From contig OZ034969.1 in the NCBI GenBank assembly GCA_964030785.1, forward strand, positions 38,214,501 to 38,278,500: 64,000 nucleotides of DNA. Reading direction: 5' to 3'. A program made the position numbers and the translations under genes. Of this stretch, positions 51,842 through 62,917 are shown piece after piece; positions within the stretch are counted from its first letter, which is position 1, and each line of letters starts with the position of its first letter. The DNA comes from Siderastrea siderea. Its lineage: Eukaryota; Cnidaria; Anthozoa; Scleractinia; Rhizangiidae. The notes beneath the pieces were generated by a model. That model was not told the origin of the DNA, searched no databases, and saw only the letters and a program-made list of their open reading frames with translations.

Positions 51842-52618
51842 CAACCATTCAGTGTACGCCAGAAAATGGAAGAGAAAATACAAAATATCCTGGATCAAGA
51901 CATCATCGAAAAAGTTAGCGAGCCAACAGGATGGGTGTCGCCACCTGTGGTTGCTCCCAAGAAAGATCAGAGCCAAACACGCCTGAACATGGAAGTGCGT
52001 GTAGCAAATAAAGCAATACCCCACAGACACACTCAGCACCCCACGATAGATGACGTGGTCAATGAGCTCAGTGGTTCAGCTGTGTTTTCACACCTGGATA
52101 TGAGCAAGGGATGCCACCAACTTAAGCTCAAGGAGAGTTCAAGATACATAACTTTTTTGACTCACATTGGTTTGTACAGATATAAGAGGCTGAACTACGG
52201 TACAAGGTCAGCGGCAGAGATATTTCAAGGGACGATCAGAGAAGAATTGACGAAAGACCTTAATGGAGTCTTCAACATAAGTGATGACATCATTGTTCAC
52301 GGGCGTGACACAAGAGAACACGATGCAAACCTGAAAGCGCCCCTTGAGAAAAGTCTCAAAAAGAATGTCACTTTCAACAAAGCAAAATGTGAATTAAGCA
52401 AAGATTGCGTGGTTTACTACCGCTTGATGTTTTCAAATGACACGGTATCCCCAGACCCCTGCAAGGTAAAAGCTATTAAATCTGCGGGGTGCCCCAGGAA
52501 TGCAGCGGAACTTAACTCATTCCTTTGCACAGTCAGATGTAGTTCACGATTCATGGAAGCAAGCCAGTATCAGAAAGCAGCCTGCAAACTCGGTGAGTTC
52601 ACTGACCAGAAAGATTGA
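51842..52618 (+). pseudogene. Gypsy reverse transcriptase
   Basis: The frame opens with PFSVRQKMEEKIQN and shows WVSPPVVAPKKD, AVFSHLDMSKGCHQLKL (catalytic Asp), YGTRSAAEIFQ and FNISDDIIVHGRD, where SDD is the second catalytic motif, with Ser in the place usually held by Val or Ile. It then has FNKAKCELSKDCVVYYRLMF and the connection segment. It lacks the rest of RNase H and the integrase. Upstream and downstream frames are broken. It would have been the polymerase of the element. Confidence 0.8.
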
Positions 52619-52690
52619 GAATCCAAGGACAGAAGCAAAATTTCATATTTCATTTTATTTACCAAAAATACCCCTTTGGTGAACTACCCT

Positions 52691-52897
52691 CTGGGTACAA
52701 GATTGCTTAGGGATCGAAATATGCTTGGACTGTTTCGCTGCTGAGCATGCTCTTGAGTTCTTCAAATGCTTCAGAGTAAAGGAAAATTTGAATGGAAGCA
52801 GGAAACACTCTGAAGCATTTGAAGAACTCAAGAGCACGCTCAGCAGCGACACATTCCAAGCATACTTCGATCCCCAAGCAATCTCGTACCCAGAGTC
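52691..52897. repeat. 89-bp inverted duplication of a gypsy RNase H segment
   Basis: 52691-52779 is the near-perfect reverse complement of 52809-52897, with about 29 bases between. The right arm, read forward, encodes EAFEELKSTLSSDTFQAYFD, the start of a Ty3/gypsy RNase H region; the left arm is the inverted copy. Confidence 0.85.
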
Positions 52898-52950
52898 CAC
52901 TGGCTTTTTGGTCAGCGGGTGGTCGCCAGTAGAGACTCTGAGATAATGGC

Positions 52951-53659
52951 ATTTTTATCCCAGAAAACGTGGGATTCCGGTCTTAGTGCGCATGCTCAAG
53001 TTCAAAACAGAAGTGAAATTTCCCAAAATCGCAGCCATGGTATCGGGCCTTAAAGGTGTTTGAGAACGCAAAAGTTGATTCTTACACATGATCAAAGGAA
53101 CTGGATTTTTTTTCCCGAGGAATATCGGAAAGGCACTAAGATATCAAGTTTTATCGGGTGTTGTTGATTTCATGTCGGGAAATTCATGTAAGGATCCTGC
53201 GATCGTCTTAGTTGTTTCATCACTAAATGTGTTTATGCGGGATGAAATTTCTAAGCTGAATGAGAGAGGGGTGTCGTTGTTCATGTAATATATCAACAAC
53301 GAGTGCGATGGTTTCATCGGGGGTTCCAAACACCGAGAAACAGATGAAAGCATGAGGCCGTAGGCCGAGTGCTTTTATTGTTTCGAGGTGTTTGGAACCC
53401 CTGATGAAACCCAAAACACGAGTCTTTGATATGGCTTCTGAAAGCAACTTTTGTTGTATTGTTGGAATATATTGTTGTCTTGTTTACAAAATTAGTATGT
53501 AAATTATTCAAAGTTGGCCTGGTCATGACTTTTTTTTTTGGAAGTCATTTTCGCATGTGCTTGTGAGAGAGAGATGCAAGTACAGCTAACTCCCGTTTTA
53601 GAGTTCCAAGAACAGTCGAAGAAGAGTCTCCTTTAGTCAGTGAAGCTAGACCAAGTAGC
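52951..53659. other. Gene-free stretch with a hairpin
   Basis: GGTTTCATCGGGGGTTCCAA (53311-53330 and on to 53336) pairs with 53385-53412, separated by about 48 bases. No coding region. The hairpin may mark the left edge of the recombinase/helicase block that follows. Confidence 0.5.
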
Positions 53660-54962
53660 ATGAAGTACAAAGATAAGTGGGTGGTGGAAATTTTTCATCA
53701 ATGGCAAAGGACGAGAGCATTGAAATTTCCAGATTTAGAAGCTGGAAGCATTTTCAAAGATTACGATTTTCACCTCGTGTGTTCTGTCCAGGACAATCTG
53801 GAGGACATGGATGCTTTATCGTTCAACTGCTGGCTTGCTAAATTTATCCAGGAGGCGGCAAAGAAGAAGGGCGGCCGTTACCCTCCACGAACGTTGTATG
53901 GTATCGTATGCGGTCTATAGAGGCATTTAGAGGAGGTGAAGGGCGCATCTGCATTCAATCCTTTGGATTATAAGGACAAGAGGTAGGCATGTGCATATAG
54001 AAGTGACCAGTGTTTGTCTTTATTTTTAATCTGACTTTTTAAATAAATAAAAAATGTTTTACTGTATTTAAAAGGTTCCAAATATTTTGCCGCGTACTGG
54101 ACGCTGCGATGAAAGACGGCACTCGCGCTGGTGTGGCGCTTTAGACGAAAAGAGAGGAGAAAGAAGCAGTATCTGACAAAGACGAACAGTTGTTTTGGAG
54201 GAATGGATTGTTAGGGCAAAGCACAGCTAAGTCCCTGTTAAACAGTATTTATTTCTATAATGGGGAGATTTTTGGTTTGAGGGGAGGGGAGTATCGAAAT
54301 TTAAGTTTGACAAATTTTGAGCTTGGTTCGAATTATATTAGGTTTGAAGAGAATCTGTGCAAGACGTTTCATGGGGGGATAACAGATCTTAAGTACGTTC
54401 CAAAAACAATATATGTCATGAAGTAGGGGGAAAACATGAGCCATGTATTCTCAAATTGTATAAATTGTATTTTGGCCTCATACATGTACAATCTATCGGG
54501 AAAGATATTTCTGCATTGTACTTCAGACCGAGTATGAACAAATTCGGTTATGTTAAATCACCTGTTAGAGTAAATAGTTTAAATGCTTTATTGCCAGATA
54601 TGTGCAAGAAAGCCGGAATTAAAGTAAAAACTGCCCACTGTTTGAGAGTGACATGCGCTACGAAACTATTTACTTCAGGCATGGAGGAAAAAATGATTCG
54701 AGAAAGGATGACAGACAGGTCCAATGCTTTGTTTAGTTATCAAAAGCCAAGTGATCATCAAATAAGCAACGTTTCTAAATTGCTAGGACCTTGCTCTAGT
54801 ACTATTACGGCTGCTCCAACTAGTAACGATGGAGAAAGCGCTCAACCAGCTATCTGCGCTAGTGTTGGTTCGCCTGCATGTGCAAACGAGCAATACCAAA
54901 CACTCTCGTCAGGAATGTTTTTCGATTGCAATGTGAATGTTACTATAAATGAGAAAGAGTAA
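53660..54962 (+). pseudogene. Crypton-like / QRICH1-ZMYM-type tyrosine recombinase, decayed
   Basis: Part 1 (53660-53980) reads WVVEIFHQWQRTRALKFPDL, NLEDMDALSFNCWLAKFIQE and GGRYPPRTLYGIVCGL, then a TAG where Gln is expected, then RHLEEVKGASAFNPLDYKDK and a donor-like GTAGGC. Part 2 (from about 54076) reads IFCRVLDAAMKDGTRAG, a stop, GLLGQSTAKSLLNSIYFYNG and GLRGGEYRNL (catalytic Arg). Part 3 (54450-54962) reads LYFRPSMNKFGYVKSPV, HCLRVTCATKLF (HxxR) and RERMTDRSNALFSYQKP (Tyr). This is the domain shared by Crypton transposons and the host genes derived from them. Stops and frameshifts make it non-functional. Its acidic/Ser-rich C-terminus is intact to 54962. Confidence 0.75.
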
Positions 54963-55143
54963 ATAAATGTAAAAGCGATCAGTCCAGCAATATTGAGATT
55001 TTTGCTTTTGTTATTGTAATTTTGATATAAACACACGTGTGTTTTGATATCAAAACACGACGTGTTTTCATCTGGTGTTCCATTGGGTATCAAGACTCAT
55101 CCACCTGACCAAAATAGACATTTATTGGCTGGTCACTTCATGA
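54963..55143. repeat. Spacer with a 28-bp near-palindrome
   Basis: GATATAAACACACGTGTGTTTTGATATC (55024-55051, written here as GATATAAACACACG then TGTGTTTTGATATC) is almost perfectly self-complementary around ACACGTGT and is followed by a second AACACGACGTGTT palindrome. It lies between the recombinase and the helicase remnants. Confidence 0.7.
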
Positions 55144-55223
55144 ATTATTAATGAGTTTGAGAAGGTGCAAGGTAACTTAGTTCATTATTAATGAGTTTGA
55201 GAAGGTGCAAGGTAACTTAGTTC
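55144..55223 (+). repeat. Perfect 40-bp tandem duplication
   Basis: ATTATTAATGAGTTTGAGAA... occurs twice in exact tandem (55144-55183 and 55184-55223). The second copy runs into the helicase exon. Confidence 0.9.
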
Positions 55224-57160
55224 AAGTGGAGGATTCCCGCGGCAAAGAAGATCTTGCCAGTCTTCCATTAGATGCATTGGAGGACCCCCGTTGTCGCTTA
55301 TTATCTGTTCACCCTGAGGTGTGCATGGATGACAAGAGGTTTTTTACACTACTTAAATCCCCCATTTTTCAAAGAAGAGTGAAATGCGTGGCTGCTGTGG
55401 ACGAAACACATCTCATCAAAGAATGGTAAGTCAGTTTTGTTGAATTTTAATTTACAATTTCAAAAAAAATAGGTAAATGAATAATCTAATAATAATAATA
55501 ATAACAATAATAATAATAGTAATAATAATAATATAAAAGAAAACTTAGGCCTTTTAGAGATGTGGCCCAGAAGGCCCCAGAAGAAAACACTTGCAGTAAA
55601 ATAAGTTCAAATAAGAAAAAAAGTGTACTGTTATTATTCCACGAGTTCTGCATGCATTTGTTTATGAAGTGTTAAGTGACCAACAAGTTGCCTAGCACTG
55701 AGGTGATCACCTAAAATTACCCGTAAATTTCTTAGTATAGATCAGGCATTCCGAAGATGGATTTCGTAAGGGATTTTGTATAGGAAGGTCTACAAAAGTA
55801 TTCAATAACTGCAGTAGAGACTGTAGGAGACTGTGTGGCCCATGGATTTGTCAAGACACGAGCACCCAATGGTTCATTTTGGGGAATATCTTTTCGGAAG
55901 GCCTAAATCACCTGAGATATTCGGATATCATTTAATTTTCTTTGGCAAAACATCACCTCAGACCAAAATAACAAGAGGACTTATTGGACAATTATGTCAT
56001 TCAGAGTGTAAAATAAGGCCAGCTAGCATTTTTGGAGAGCCATTGGCAGCTCAGAAATTCAGCGGATAGGATTCTGTTTCCCCAAATCTTCTGCGGCCTA
56101 AATGCTCAGCTAAAAACGCTGAACAGATAAACCTGTATCAGCTTACGCAAATATTCCTTTCAAAAGCTCTGAAACAATCTAAGAAAGCAGAAAATGACAT
56201 CTCAAGTATTTTGCCAAAATTTTCTCTTTGGGTGCTCCTAAAAGCAATACATTTGTCAAATCCTAGTCCTTTCTTCTCAGTTTCCTCCCATTTGAGACTT
56301 CTGAATAGTTTGTGCTCTGTTTGCAATAGAACTACTCTGTATACATGTGTACATTTCATATTTTCCTCATAATTTCAGTGGATAGCTAAGTGTATGGGTT
56401 GTACGAAAATATTATTGAAATCAATTTGTGTAAGAAACGTTTCGTCCCACCTATGGAAAGCTGGATGTTCTTAGCAGCCTTTTCCCAAGTGTTCCTCATG
56501 GTGCCTTAATGGCCACTGCAACAAGAGCAACTCAGGCACTTATTAAGTATTCCCTCAAACTTGATGAAGCTCTGGTGATTGAAGTCAATCTCGATCGCAA
56601 GAATATTTTTATGAGTGTAAAGTTAGGCCATCAATTGGTGAAGAAAAGGTGACTGCAGTACTGGAACTTCTGGCAAAGGAGCTGTTGTTGGAGACGAAAT
56701 AAGCATGCCTCTGACTATTGTTTATGGTAGTCTTGCTACTTGCTCGGATGCATTTATGTATTTTAGTCAATTTCTAGCAAAGTCTCAGTACTGCCCTGCA
56801 GGTTCTGAACATGTATCGAAAAATCGCCTGTTTGCACAGTTTCATGCAGAATACCCACAACATGAAAAGGACCGTATTCTGGATGAAATTGTTCAAGGAG
56901 TGTGTAGAACCAGAGTTTTCTTTGTGACCGTTGCCTTCGGCATTGGTGTTGATGTGCCTAATATCAGACGAGTCATCCACATTGGAGTTCCGGAAACAAT
57001 GGAAGAATACTTTCAGGAGACTGGAAGAGCAGGAAGGGATGGGAAGGAGTCAATTGCGACCTTGTATTATAATGGTCGAGATATTGGCAAGGGGAAGAAT
57101 CCACATTACGGTTTCGCGCCCCATGAACTGTGTCGCCCGAAAAAAATGGGGTATCCATGA
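55205..57160 (+). pseudogene. RecQ-like superfamily 2 helicase, decayed and spliced
   Basis: An N-terminal piece (to 55429) has LLSVHPEVCMDDKRFFTLLK and VAAVDETHLIKEW, the DExH box (here DETH), ending in a good donor GTAAGT. After 1 kb, 56440-56640 gives YGKLDVLSSLFPSVPHGALMATATRATQ in pieces (motif III, TAT) and VIEVNLDRKNIFMSVK. Two frameshifts later (about 56615 and 56697), 56705-57160 gives TIVYGSLATCSDAF, NRLFAQFHAEYPQHE, FVTVAFGIGVDVPNIRRVIH and QETGRAGRDG (motif VI). The Walker A exon is not seen. RecQ-like enzymes unwind DNA. This copy lies directly after the Crypton-like recombinase in the same orientation. Confidence 0.8.
55430..56430 (+). other. Intron-like spacer in the helicase remnant
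   Basis: No helicase coding was recognised in this kilobase. It holds an AAT/AAC trinucleotide run (55489-55534). Degraded exon sequence may be present at 55820-56060 but I could not match it to a helicase motif. Confidence 0.4.
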
Positions 57161-57550
57161 TGCTGTGCTCGCTCACAAAGCACGCCGCCATTTTCGGTTC
57201 TCTTTGACTTAAATACCGAGTATTCCCAAAAGGGATTTATAGGGCTGTCCTTCCCGTCCGTGAAAAGACAATAGGAGTAATTGTTATTGTGGAAATGTGC
57301 GAAAAATGCTCTCACTATCGATTAATGCTGGCTGTAGAGGAAATGAAAATTGCTCAACCAGAAACGTGCGAAAAATATTTCGTTTATTACAAAGAAAACT
57401 TCGAGCAACCGCTGGGTGGGAATACACTTAAGCTTACACGAGTCGTGTGGAAATCTACACAGTCATCGATCATCTGCTGTTTTCTGTTTAAACGAAGGAT
57501 TTTATTGACGTGTTCGCGTACAGTATAAAAAAAGAGAGAGGTCTTGATGA
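57161..57550 (+). promoter_or_regulatory. Possible promoter region of the BRCT/HMG gene
   Basis: No coding supported. CGCCGCCATTTTCGG (57181-57195) and the position just before a spliced leader exon suggest a promoter, but this is an inference only. Confidence 0.3.
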
Positions 57551-58254
57551 TTCGAGTTTTTGTGGAGGCTGAGTCCCACGAAAGGAAAGCAGCGATCTCT
57601 TGCCGGCCAGCGCCATTTCATTTGTCAACAGAGTTGTTTACTTGCGTTGCCAACAGGTGAGTGTTTTATTTTGTATCTTTGCCATACATTATTTCATGCT
57701 TCGGTTGTAAACAACAAGCATTTCCTAAACCTAAAATTTGTTAATACCGGCTTTGTATAAGCCTAAGGTAAAGTCAGAAGCTTGTATTTAAGCTTCGTTG
57801 TTTGCAGTGTTGGATCGATCGATAATTGTGTGCAATCATGAATATTGCGAGTGAATATTGGAATGACCCGCAATGTTTCTAATTCTGGGTAACCGTATGA
57901 AAATCAACTTTTGGTGTTATATTCTATCTGCCTGTCAGTGATTTTATGTGTAGGGCTGGCCGATCGTGGTTTACCTGACATTATTTTCATGCGCGAGGAA
58001 AGCGCGAGTGTGAGCGCAGAGCGTGTAGGAACCCCAACGTTTTCATCAAATTTCCATTTCATTTCACTCGCGCTCTTTAGAAAGTCTGTGAACAGACTTC
58101 TGTTATGTTGTCAGAGTAAATTTAGATTTTTTTCTTGGAGTTGGAACAAAATGTTTATGACAGGTTTATAAGCTTTGAATCTTTCCAATCTCTTTCCAAC
58201 CTGTAAGTTTTCCACGTTGTCTTGTTTTAACAGGGATGTAGGAGATAAATAATT

Positions 58255-58854
58255 ATGGACACCAGACATTATGGATGGCCCATTGCTGTTCCTGTGAAAT
58301 TTGTTGGTTCGAAAGTTTTTATTGAGGCCCAAAAAGGACTCATGCCATACGGGTATTTCAGTGAAAAGCAATGCAAGAGGGAAGCCTTTAAACAGCTGGA
58401 AGAATTCGTCAAACATTATGGATTACAGGACATTGTCATTTACGTGGATAAGAACTCCAGAGATTTTGTTTCTGCTGAGGCATTTATTTTAACATTGATA
58501 GCTGGACTTAAGCTGAGAGACCCAACAAGAAACCAGATTCAATTTGCCTGGACACAGCTGTGCATGTTTTTAGCCACAATTATTGTCAAAGCAACCTTTG
58601 GAAAGGAAAATTCTGATGTAGGGAACAGCGTTATGGCCACATCCATACAGTTACTTAACATAGAAGCCAATGCCACTGCTTCATCTGCATCACAAGCATT
58701 TCATGGCTGCATAAAGGCTGCAGATTCAACTTCTGCTATGGTAGAGCGGGTATTGAGTGGCCAGATCCCTAGGTCAACTCAGCTTGAGGGGAGGATCAAG
58801 GAGCAGGAAAAGGCTTTTAGTACAATCGCAAAAACAGTCCACCATGGCTCAAAG
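58255..58854 (+). CDS. Exon 2 of the BRCT/HMG gene (intact 200 codons)
   Basis: Intact frame from ATG 58255 to AAG 58854, followed by a GTTTGT donor. The first third is compact and mixed. The second third is hydrophobic (FAWTQLCMFLATIIVKATFG), possibly a buried helix rather than a membrane span. The last third is helical and Ser/Ala-rich (NATASSASQAFHGCIKAADS) and ends with a charged stretch. I recognise no family. Confidence 0.6.
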
Positions 58855-59921
58855 GTTTGTAAATGATTTTTTTTCATTTCTAACTTAGAATACACAAAGG
58901 GTATAAAAAGTCGATAGTCGATAGACTGGGTTGATTGCTTGGTCAACTGTTCAGCTGATAAGCAGTAAACATTTTTTTGGGGGTAATTCTGCGGACCAGG
59001 TTGGTATCAACTTTTACAGTCATTGTGTACCCTTTCTCCTATGCTTTCACCCTACTGACCTCCTCTCACTGCTTCTGCTCCTGTGGGTGCTACAGTACTG
59101 TATAATTATGTTGTGCTAAAATCAGGACTTACTCGGATCATCATTTCAAGGCCTTTCAATAATATGAAACCAACAAATGACCTAAAATTCTTAAACTTGG
59201 TATTAATAAGGCATTTGGGACCCCAGCTTTAAATTGGAAATTTACGTGTAACTGTTTATTTTTACACAGTATCCCTTATAGGGGATTTCTCTATCTGCAG
59301 CATTATCTGAGCATGTTTTAAGTATTTATTGTCAACTGCAAATACAAACAAAGTAATCTGCATTGACCACGGTTTTACAAGAGTAGCAGAAAATCTGGCA
59401 ATGAAAGTTGTCAGTACATGTCTTGATCTTGAATCAAGGTCAGTTAATTACTTTCTCAGCTTTTCCTAATTCTAAAATGATATAGAAGTATCGAGAAGGC
59501 CTTGGCAATGACACAAATTGGTATCTTAATGACCAGTACAATAATTATTGTATGACCTGTAGTTTTCAAATCCTTCCAGTTTTCATGTTAAGTTCTCACA
59601 TTTCTTGGACCCATTTCGAGCCAATCACTGCAAGCTTGAACTTTGCTGTCACTTGATAAAAAAACATATTATAGTCTTAGAGCAAATGGAAAAAACTACT
59701 GTTGTCACAAAATATCTTTAAGATTGCAAGATAAAAAAAATTATAAGGGCAGGCAGGCAGGAAGGTCAGACATTATGGTGGACAACAACAACAACAACAA
59801 CAAAAAGCGCACTGACCCTCATGTCACATTACTTCTGTTATTATTCCAGCTCCAGGAGTGTGTGAGAAAAAAAACATTTTGTTAAAGTCAGCCATTACTC
59901 TTCTGTTTTCTGCTTCTTTAG
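58855..59921 (+). other. Intron between exons 2 and 3
   Basis: It runs from donor GTTTGT to acceptor TTCTTTAG. It contains an (ACA)n run near 59785 and no other recognisable feature. Confidence 0.5.
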
Positions 59922-61524
59922 GTATGGCAAAGAAAAAAAGAATGCTGCACTGGCACATCTTGCTTCCAACATCAATGCCAGAGATGTCAGAGGAGGAAAT
60001 TTCCAACTTCCACTGGATCAGAAAGGCCAACTTGGTGAACTGAGCTTTAATAAGTCCCAAGCATATACCATCCTGGCTCCTCCTGAGGACTTTCAGGGCA
60101 AACACTACAAGCACATCTTGGACAATATATGTATGAGTGGTCCCTTGACACTGCTTTTTAATATTATAATCAAACTCTTAAGTTGAAACTCAAGTAACAG
60201 TATTTTTATCACAGCAGATGTCTCAGGAAGCAATGGTGCTTTTCAAATTGATCCCCTTTTCAGTTTCTGTTATTGCTAGTTAAGATATAAGGGGAAAAGA
60301 CTGAAAACTAGACAACTTACATGTAAAACCATGACATCAGATTTTGGTTATGGCATCTATGAAGTCAATAACAGAACTGACAGAACCAATCCTGAGTTTA
60401 TATCGTAATTATTATTATTATGTTTTGTTAAAATATTTTTTGACAGTTTTTTCCTTCCTAGGTACTTCCAAGCTGCCAAATACAGCAGATGATGCCCAGA
60501 AAGCTTGCTGAGGCGCTGAAAACAACGTCATGAAGCATTGCTGACATTGATAGTGTTAAACTCATCTGGTGGCAATTTTACCAAATGTACAGGATACTCC
60601 GAAAGGAAAATGCTCAGTTGAAGGAAGGGCGTCCTGTGGGATCTACAAATGTAGAAGACTATGAGTTTGGACTAAACGATGAGGAAAAATTGCAGCATAT
60701 GTCAATCATGCAAACGTATTTCATTCTTTGATGGTTTTCCGTTATGGCTGTCGAGAATTAACTCCATACATGATGAAATTTGTTGATGTTGTGCCCAAAC
60801 ATCTCTGCAGTACTCCATTCAAGTCACTTATGCGAGTAGCAACCGAGGGTGGAGAAAGGACCCACTACATGCACATTTGCTTTTATTATCAGGTTTGTTT
60901 ATTAATGTTTGTAAACAAACCTTATTACATTTACATAAACAACAGTTTACTCAAGGTCCTCCAGAGAGTTACAATACAATTGGATCATTTGCCTTGTGTA
61001 ATATGAATGAATGTACCTGTACATGATGTTTAGAGTAAACAGCGATGATTAAATGAGTCATGTTTCTTGTGAACAATTAATTTTATATCTAGACAATGTT
61101 CAGCGATTGTCAGTGATTGTTTGTGAAAGTTTTCAGTCTGAAAAGGCTTAACACAGCACTATATGCATCTGTTTATTTATCAAAATTTGCTGTTTATGTT
61201 TCCAGCATTCAACACACGATGGTGGTCTCCACAAGCCAGACACGATTCTCTCACTGCTTTCCTGGTCATACCGGACCTGCGAGAGGGAATAAATGACTGT
61301 CTCCGGCAGATAAAGAGAGACTTTGATAGCTATGCTCAGAGACATGTTGCAGCATTCACAATTCAGAAGTGGTAAGATTCATTATGGAACAATTAAAGTT
61401 GAGCTAAATATTCACTGTTTTTGTTAAATCTCATATTCAGAGTGGGTAGGGATGCACTTGAGGGTCCATTGAGGGAGGGGAAAAAGGGTAATGGTAAATT
61501 AAATGGTGAATCAAATTTAACGTC

Positions 61525-61775
61525 ATAGTGTGGGGAGTAGTCGCCTAATCTCCCGAGCCAGGGGTTCATGTGTAAACACTTGACATCCAGGTCGAATTGG
61601 AATTTTCAAATGTTGGTTTTTATGGAGGGAGGAAAACCGGAGTACCCAGAGAAAAACCCTCGGAGCAAGGACAACAACCAACAACAAACTCAACCCACAT
61701 GACAGCGTGACCGAGAATCGAACCCGGCCACATTGGTGGAGGGCAAGTGCTCTCACCACTGTGCCATCCCTGCTG
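61525..61775 (-). mobile_element. tRNA-derived SINE in an intron
   Basis: Read on the minus strand, the head has an A-box-like TGGCACAGTGGTGAGAGCAC and B box GGGTTCGATTC. It is followed by a GAGTTTGTTGTTGGTTGTTG segment and a conserved-looking GGGTTTTTCTCTGGGTACTC / CGGTTTTCCTCC domain. That central domain recurs in SINEs of many invertebrates and resembles those with a shared central domain. It lies in the intron between exons 5 and 6 of the BRCT/HMG gene. Confidence 0.75.
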
Positions 61776-62222
61776 TTATCATTGACTGCTTTAAAATTCT
61801 TGAGAATTTCGTGCTCTTACTTAAACTGTTTGCTCTGCTTGTAGGTGGAAGACTATTCATACATGCACCAGACCAAATACTGCAGTTGTGCCAACTGAAA
61901 ATGACACCAGAGTTTGTGAGTTGCTGCCACTAAAGAAAATGGACTTTGTTCTAGTTGGAAGGATACCTGGGATGTTTGAACATTGGCTTTTTGGTCAATG
62001 TTGTCATGCTTAATGATGGTAGTCCCACAGTTTGTGTTCAGTTGGCCTAATTCCAAAATAACAACTTTTACAACCAATCTATTAAATCAAGCATTATTAA
62101 AGCGCCATGTCTGGAATTTCGAAAAGATGTATGCGACATTTCAAAACAAAGCCAGTTGTATAATACACACTTCCTTTTTGATGTGATATATCCTCGTGGT
62201 CAGCTATTGTCTATTTTCCAGG

Positions 62223-62549
62223 AATAACACAGAAGTTCACCGAGAAAGTTGAACAGAATGGAGGAAGGGTAATTTCCATGCCTAAAGAGAACCTTCCTCA
62301 TGATGGGCGCTATCTGGTTTGTTGTGAAGATGAAGTAAAGAAGGAACCCTCAAAACTAAGCTGTGAGTTGGTGACAGCATACCAAAGAGGATGGGTGATT
62401 GTGAAGCCAAGCTTTATTGAGTGGGCAGTCAAAGAAAAGAAGCCACCTTCTGTAGCAGACCATGCTGCTGATTTGACCCCCCTTGCAGCCTTACCAGGTG
62501 GTGCTTGTGGTGCAACCCAGTATTCTGTGGAGCAGTTACAGTTAAGGTA
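62223..62549 (+). CDS. BRCT-domain exon
   Basis: It starts after acceptor TTTTCCAG and ends TTAAG before GTAATC. ITQKFTEKVEQNGGRVIS is the first BRCT helix and glycine turn. GRYLVCCEDEVKK gives strand 3. CELVTAYQRGWVIVKPSFIEWAVKEKK holds the helix-3 Trp signature (W..D/E.. with GWVIVKPSFIEW). BRCT domains bind phosphopeptides or DNA ends in repair proteins. The exon is undamaged and its phase fits the next exon (AG + C). Confidence 0.75.
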
Positions 62550-62917
62550 ATCTTATTTTTTGTGTGTACCTGTCAAGTGTGAAGTTGATTTTCATGACAA
62601 GAAGTTATGTAATGAAGCGGTAAATAAATCAATTTTGTACTCTGGATACGCAATCAGTTGCGCGACTTGGGCAATTTGTGAAAACTATGAAAATACTTTG
62701 AGTAATCATTGTGATTACTAACTTGTTTATAACGATGGCAGAGTTACTGTGAAACCTTAAAGGCATTTGAACAACTGACCACAGAGGCAATTCAAGAGAA
62801 TAATGCACTTAAATCAACATTCAGTAATTTTGCCCTGAGATGCTTTGAATATAAGCAACAAAATTGCAATATTTCAAAGTAAATAGTTGCTAGCAAATAA
62901 TTGTTTCTTTGTTTCAG

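Larger units (their letters stand above)
48343..52950 (+). mobile_element. Decayed Ty3/gypsy LTR retrotransposon
   Basis: It runs from a primer-binding-site-like TGGCGACGAGGA (48554-48565) through gag, zinc knuckles, protease and reverse transcriptase to an RNase H start, all on the plus strand. Frames are broken repeatedly, about 1.9 kb of non-gypsy-looking DNA separates gag from protease, and no LTR pair could be recognised. The 5' side is cut by repeat copy D. An old, dead copy. Confidence 0.8.

Noticed and set aside
55205..57160. Functional host RecQ/BLM helicase
   Set aside because: The Walker A exon is missing and there are at least two frameshifts. The sequence resembles the multicopy RecQ-like family seen in corals rather than a single-copy host gene.
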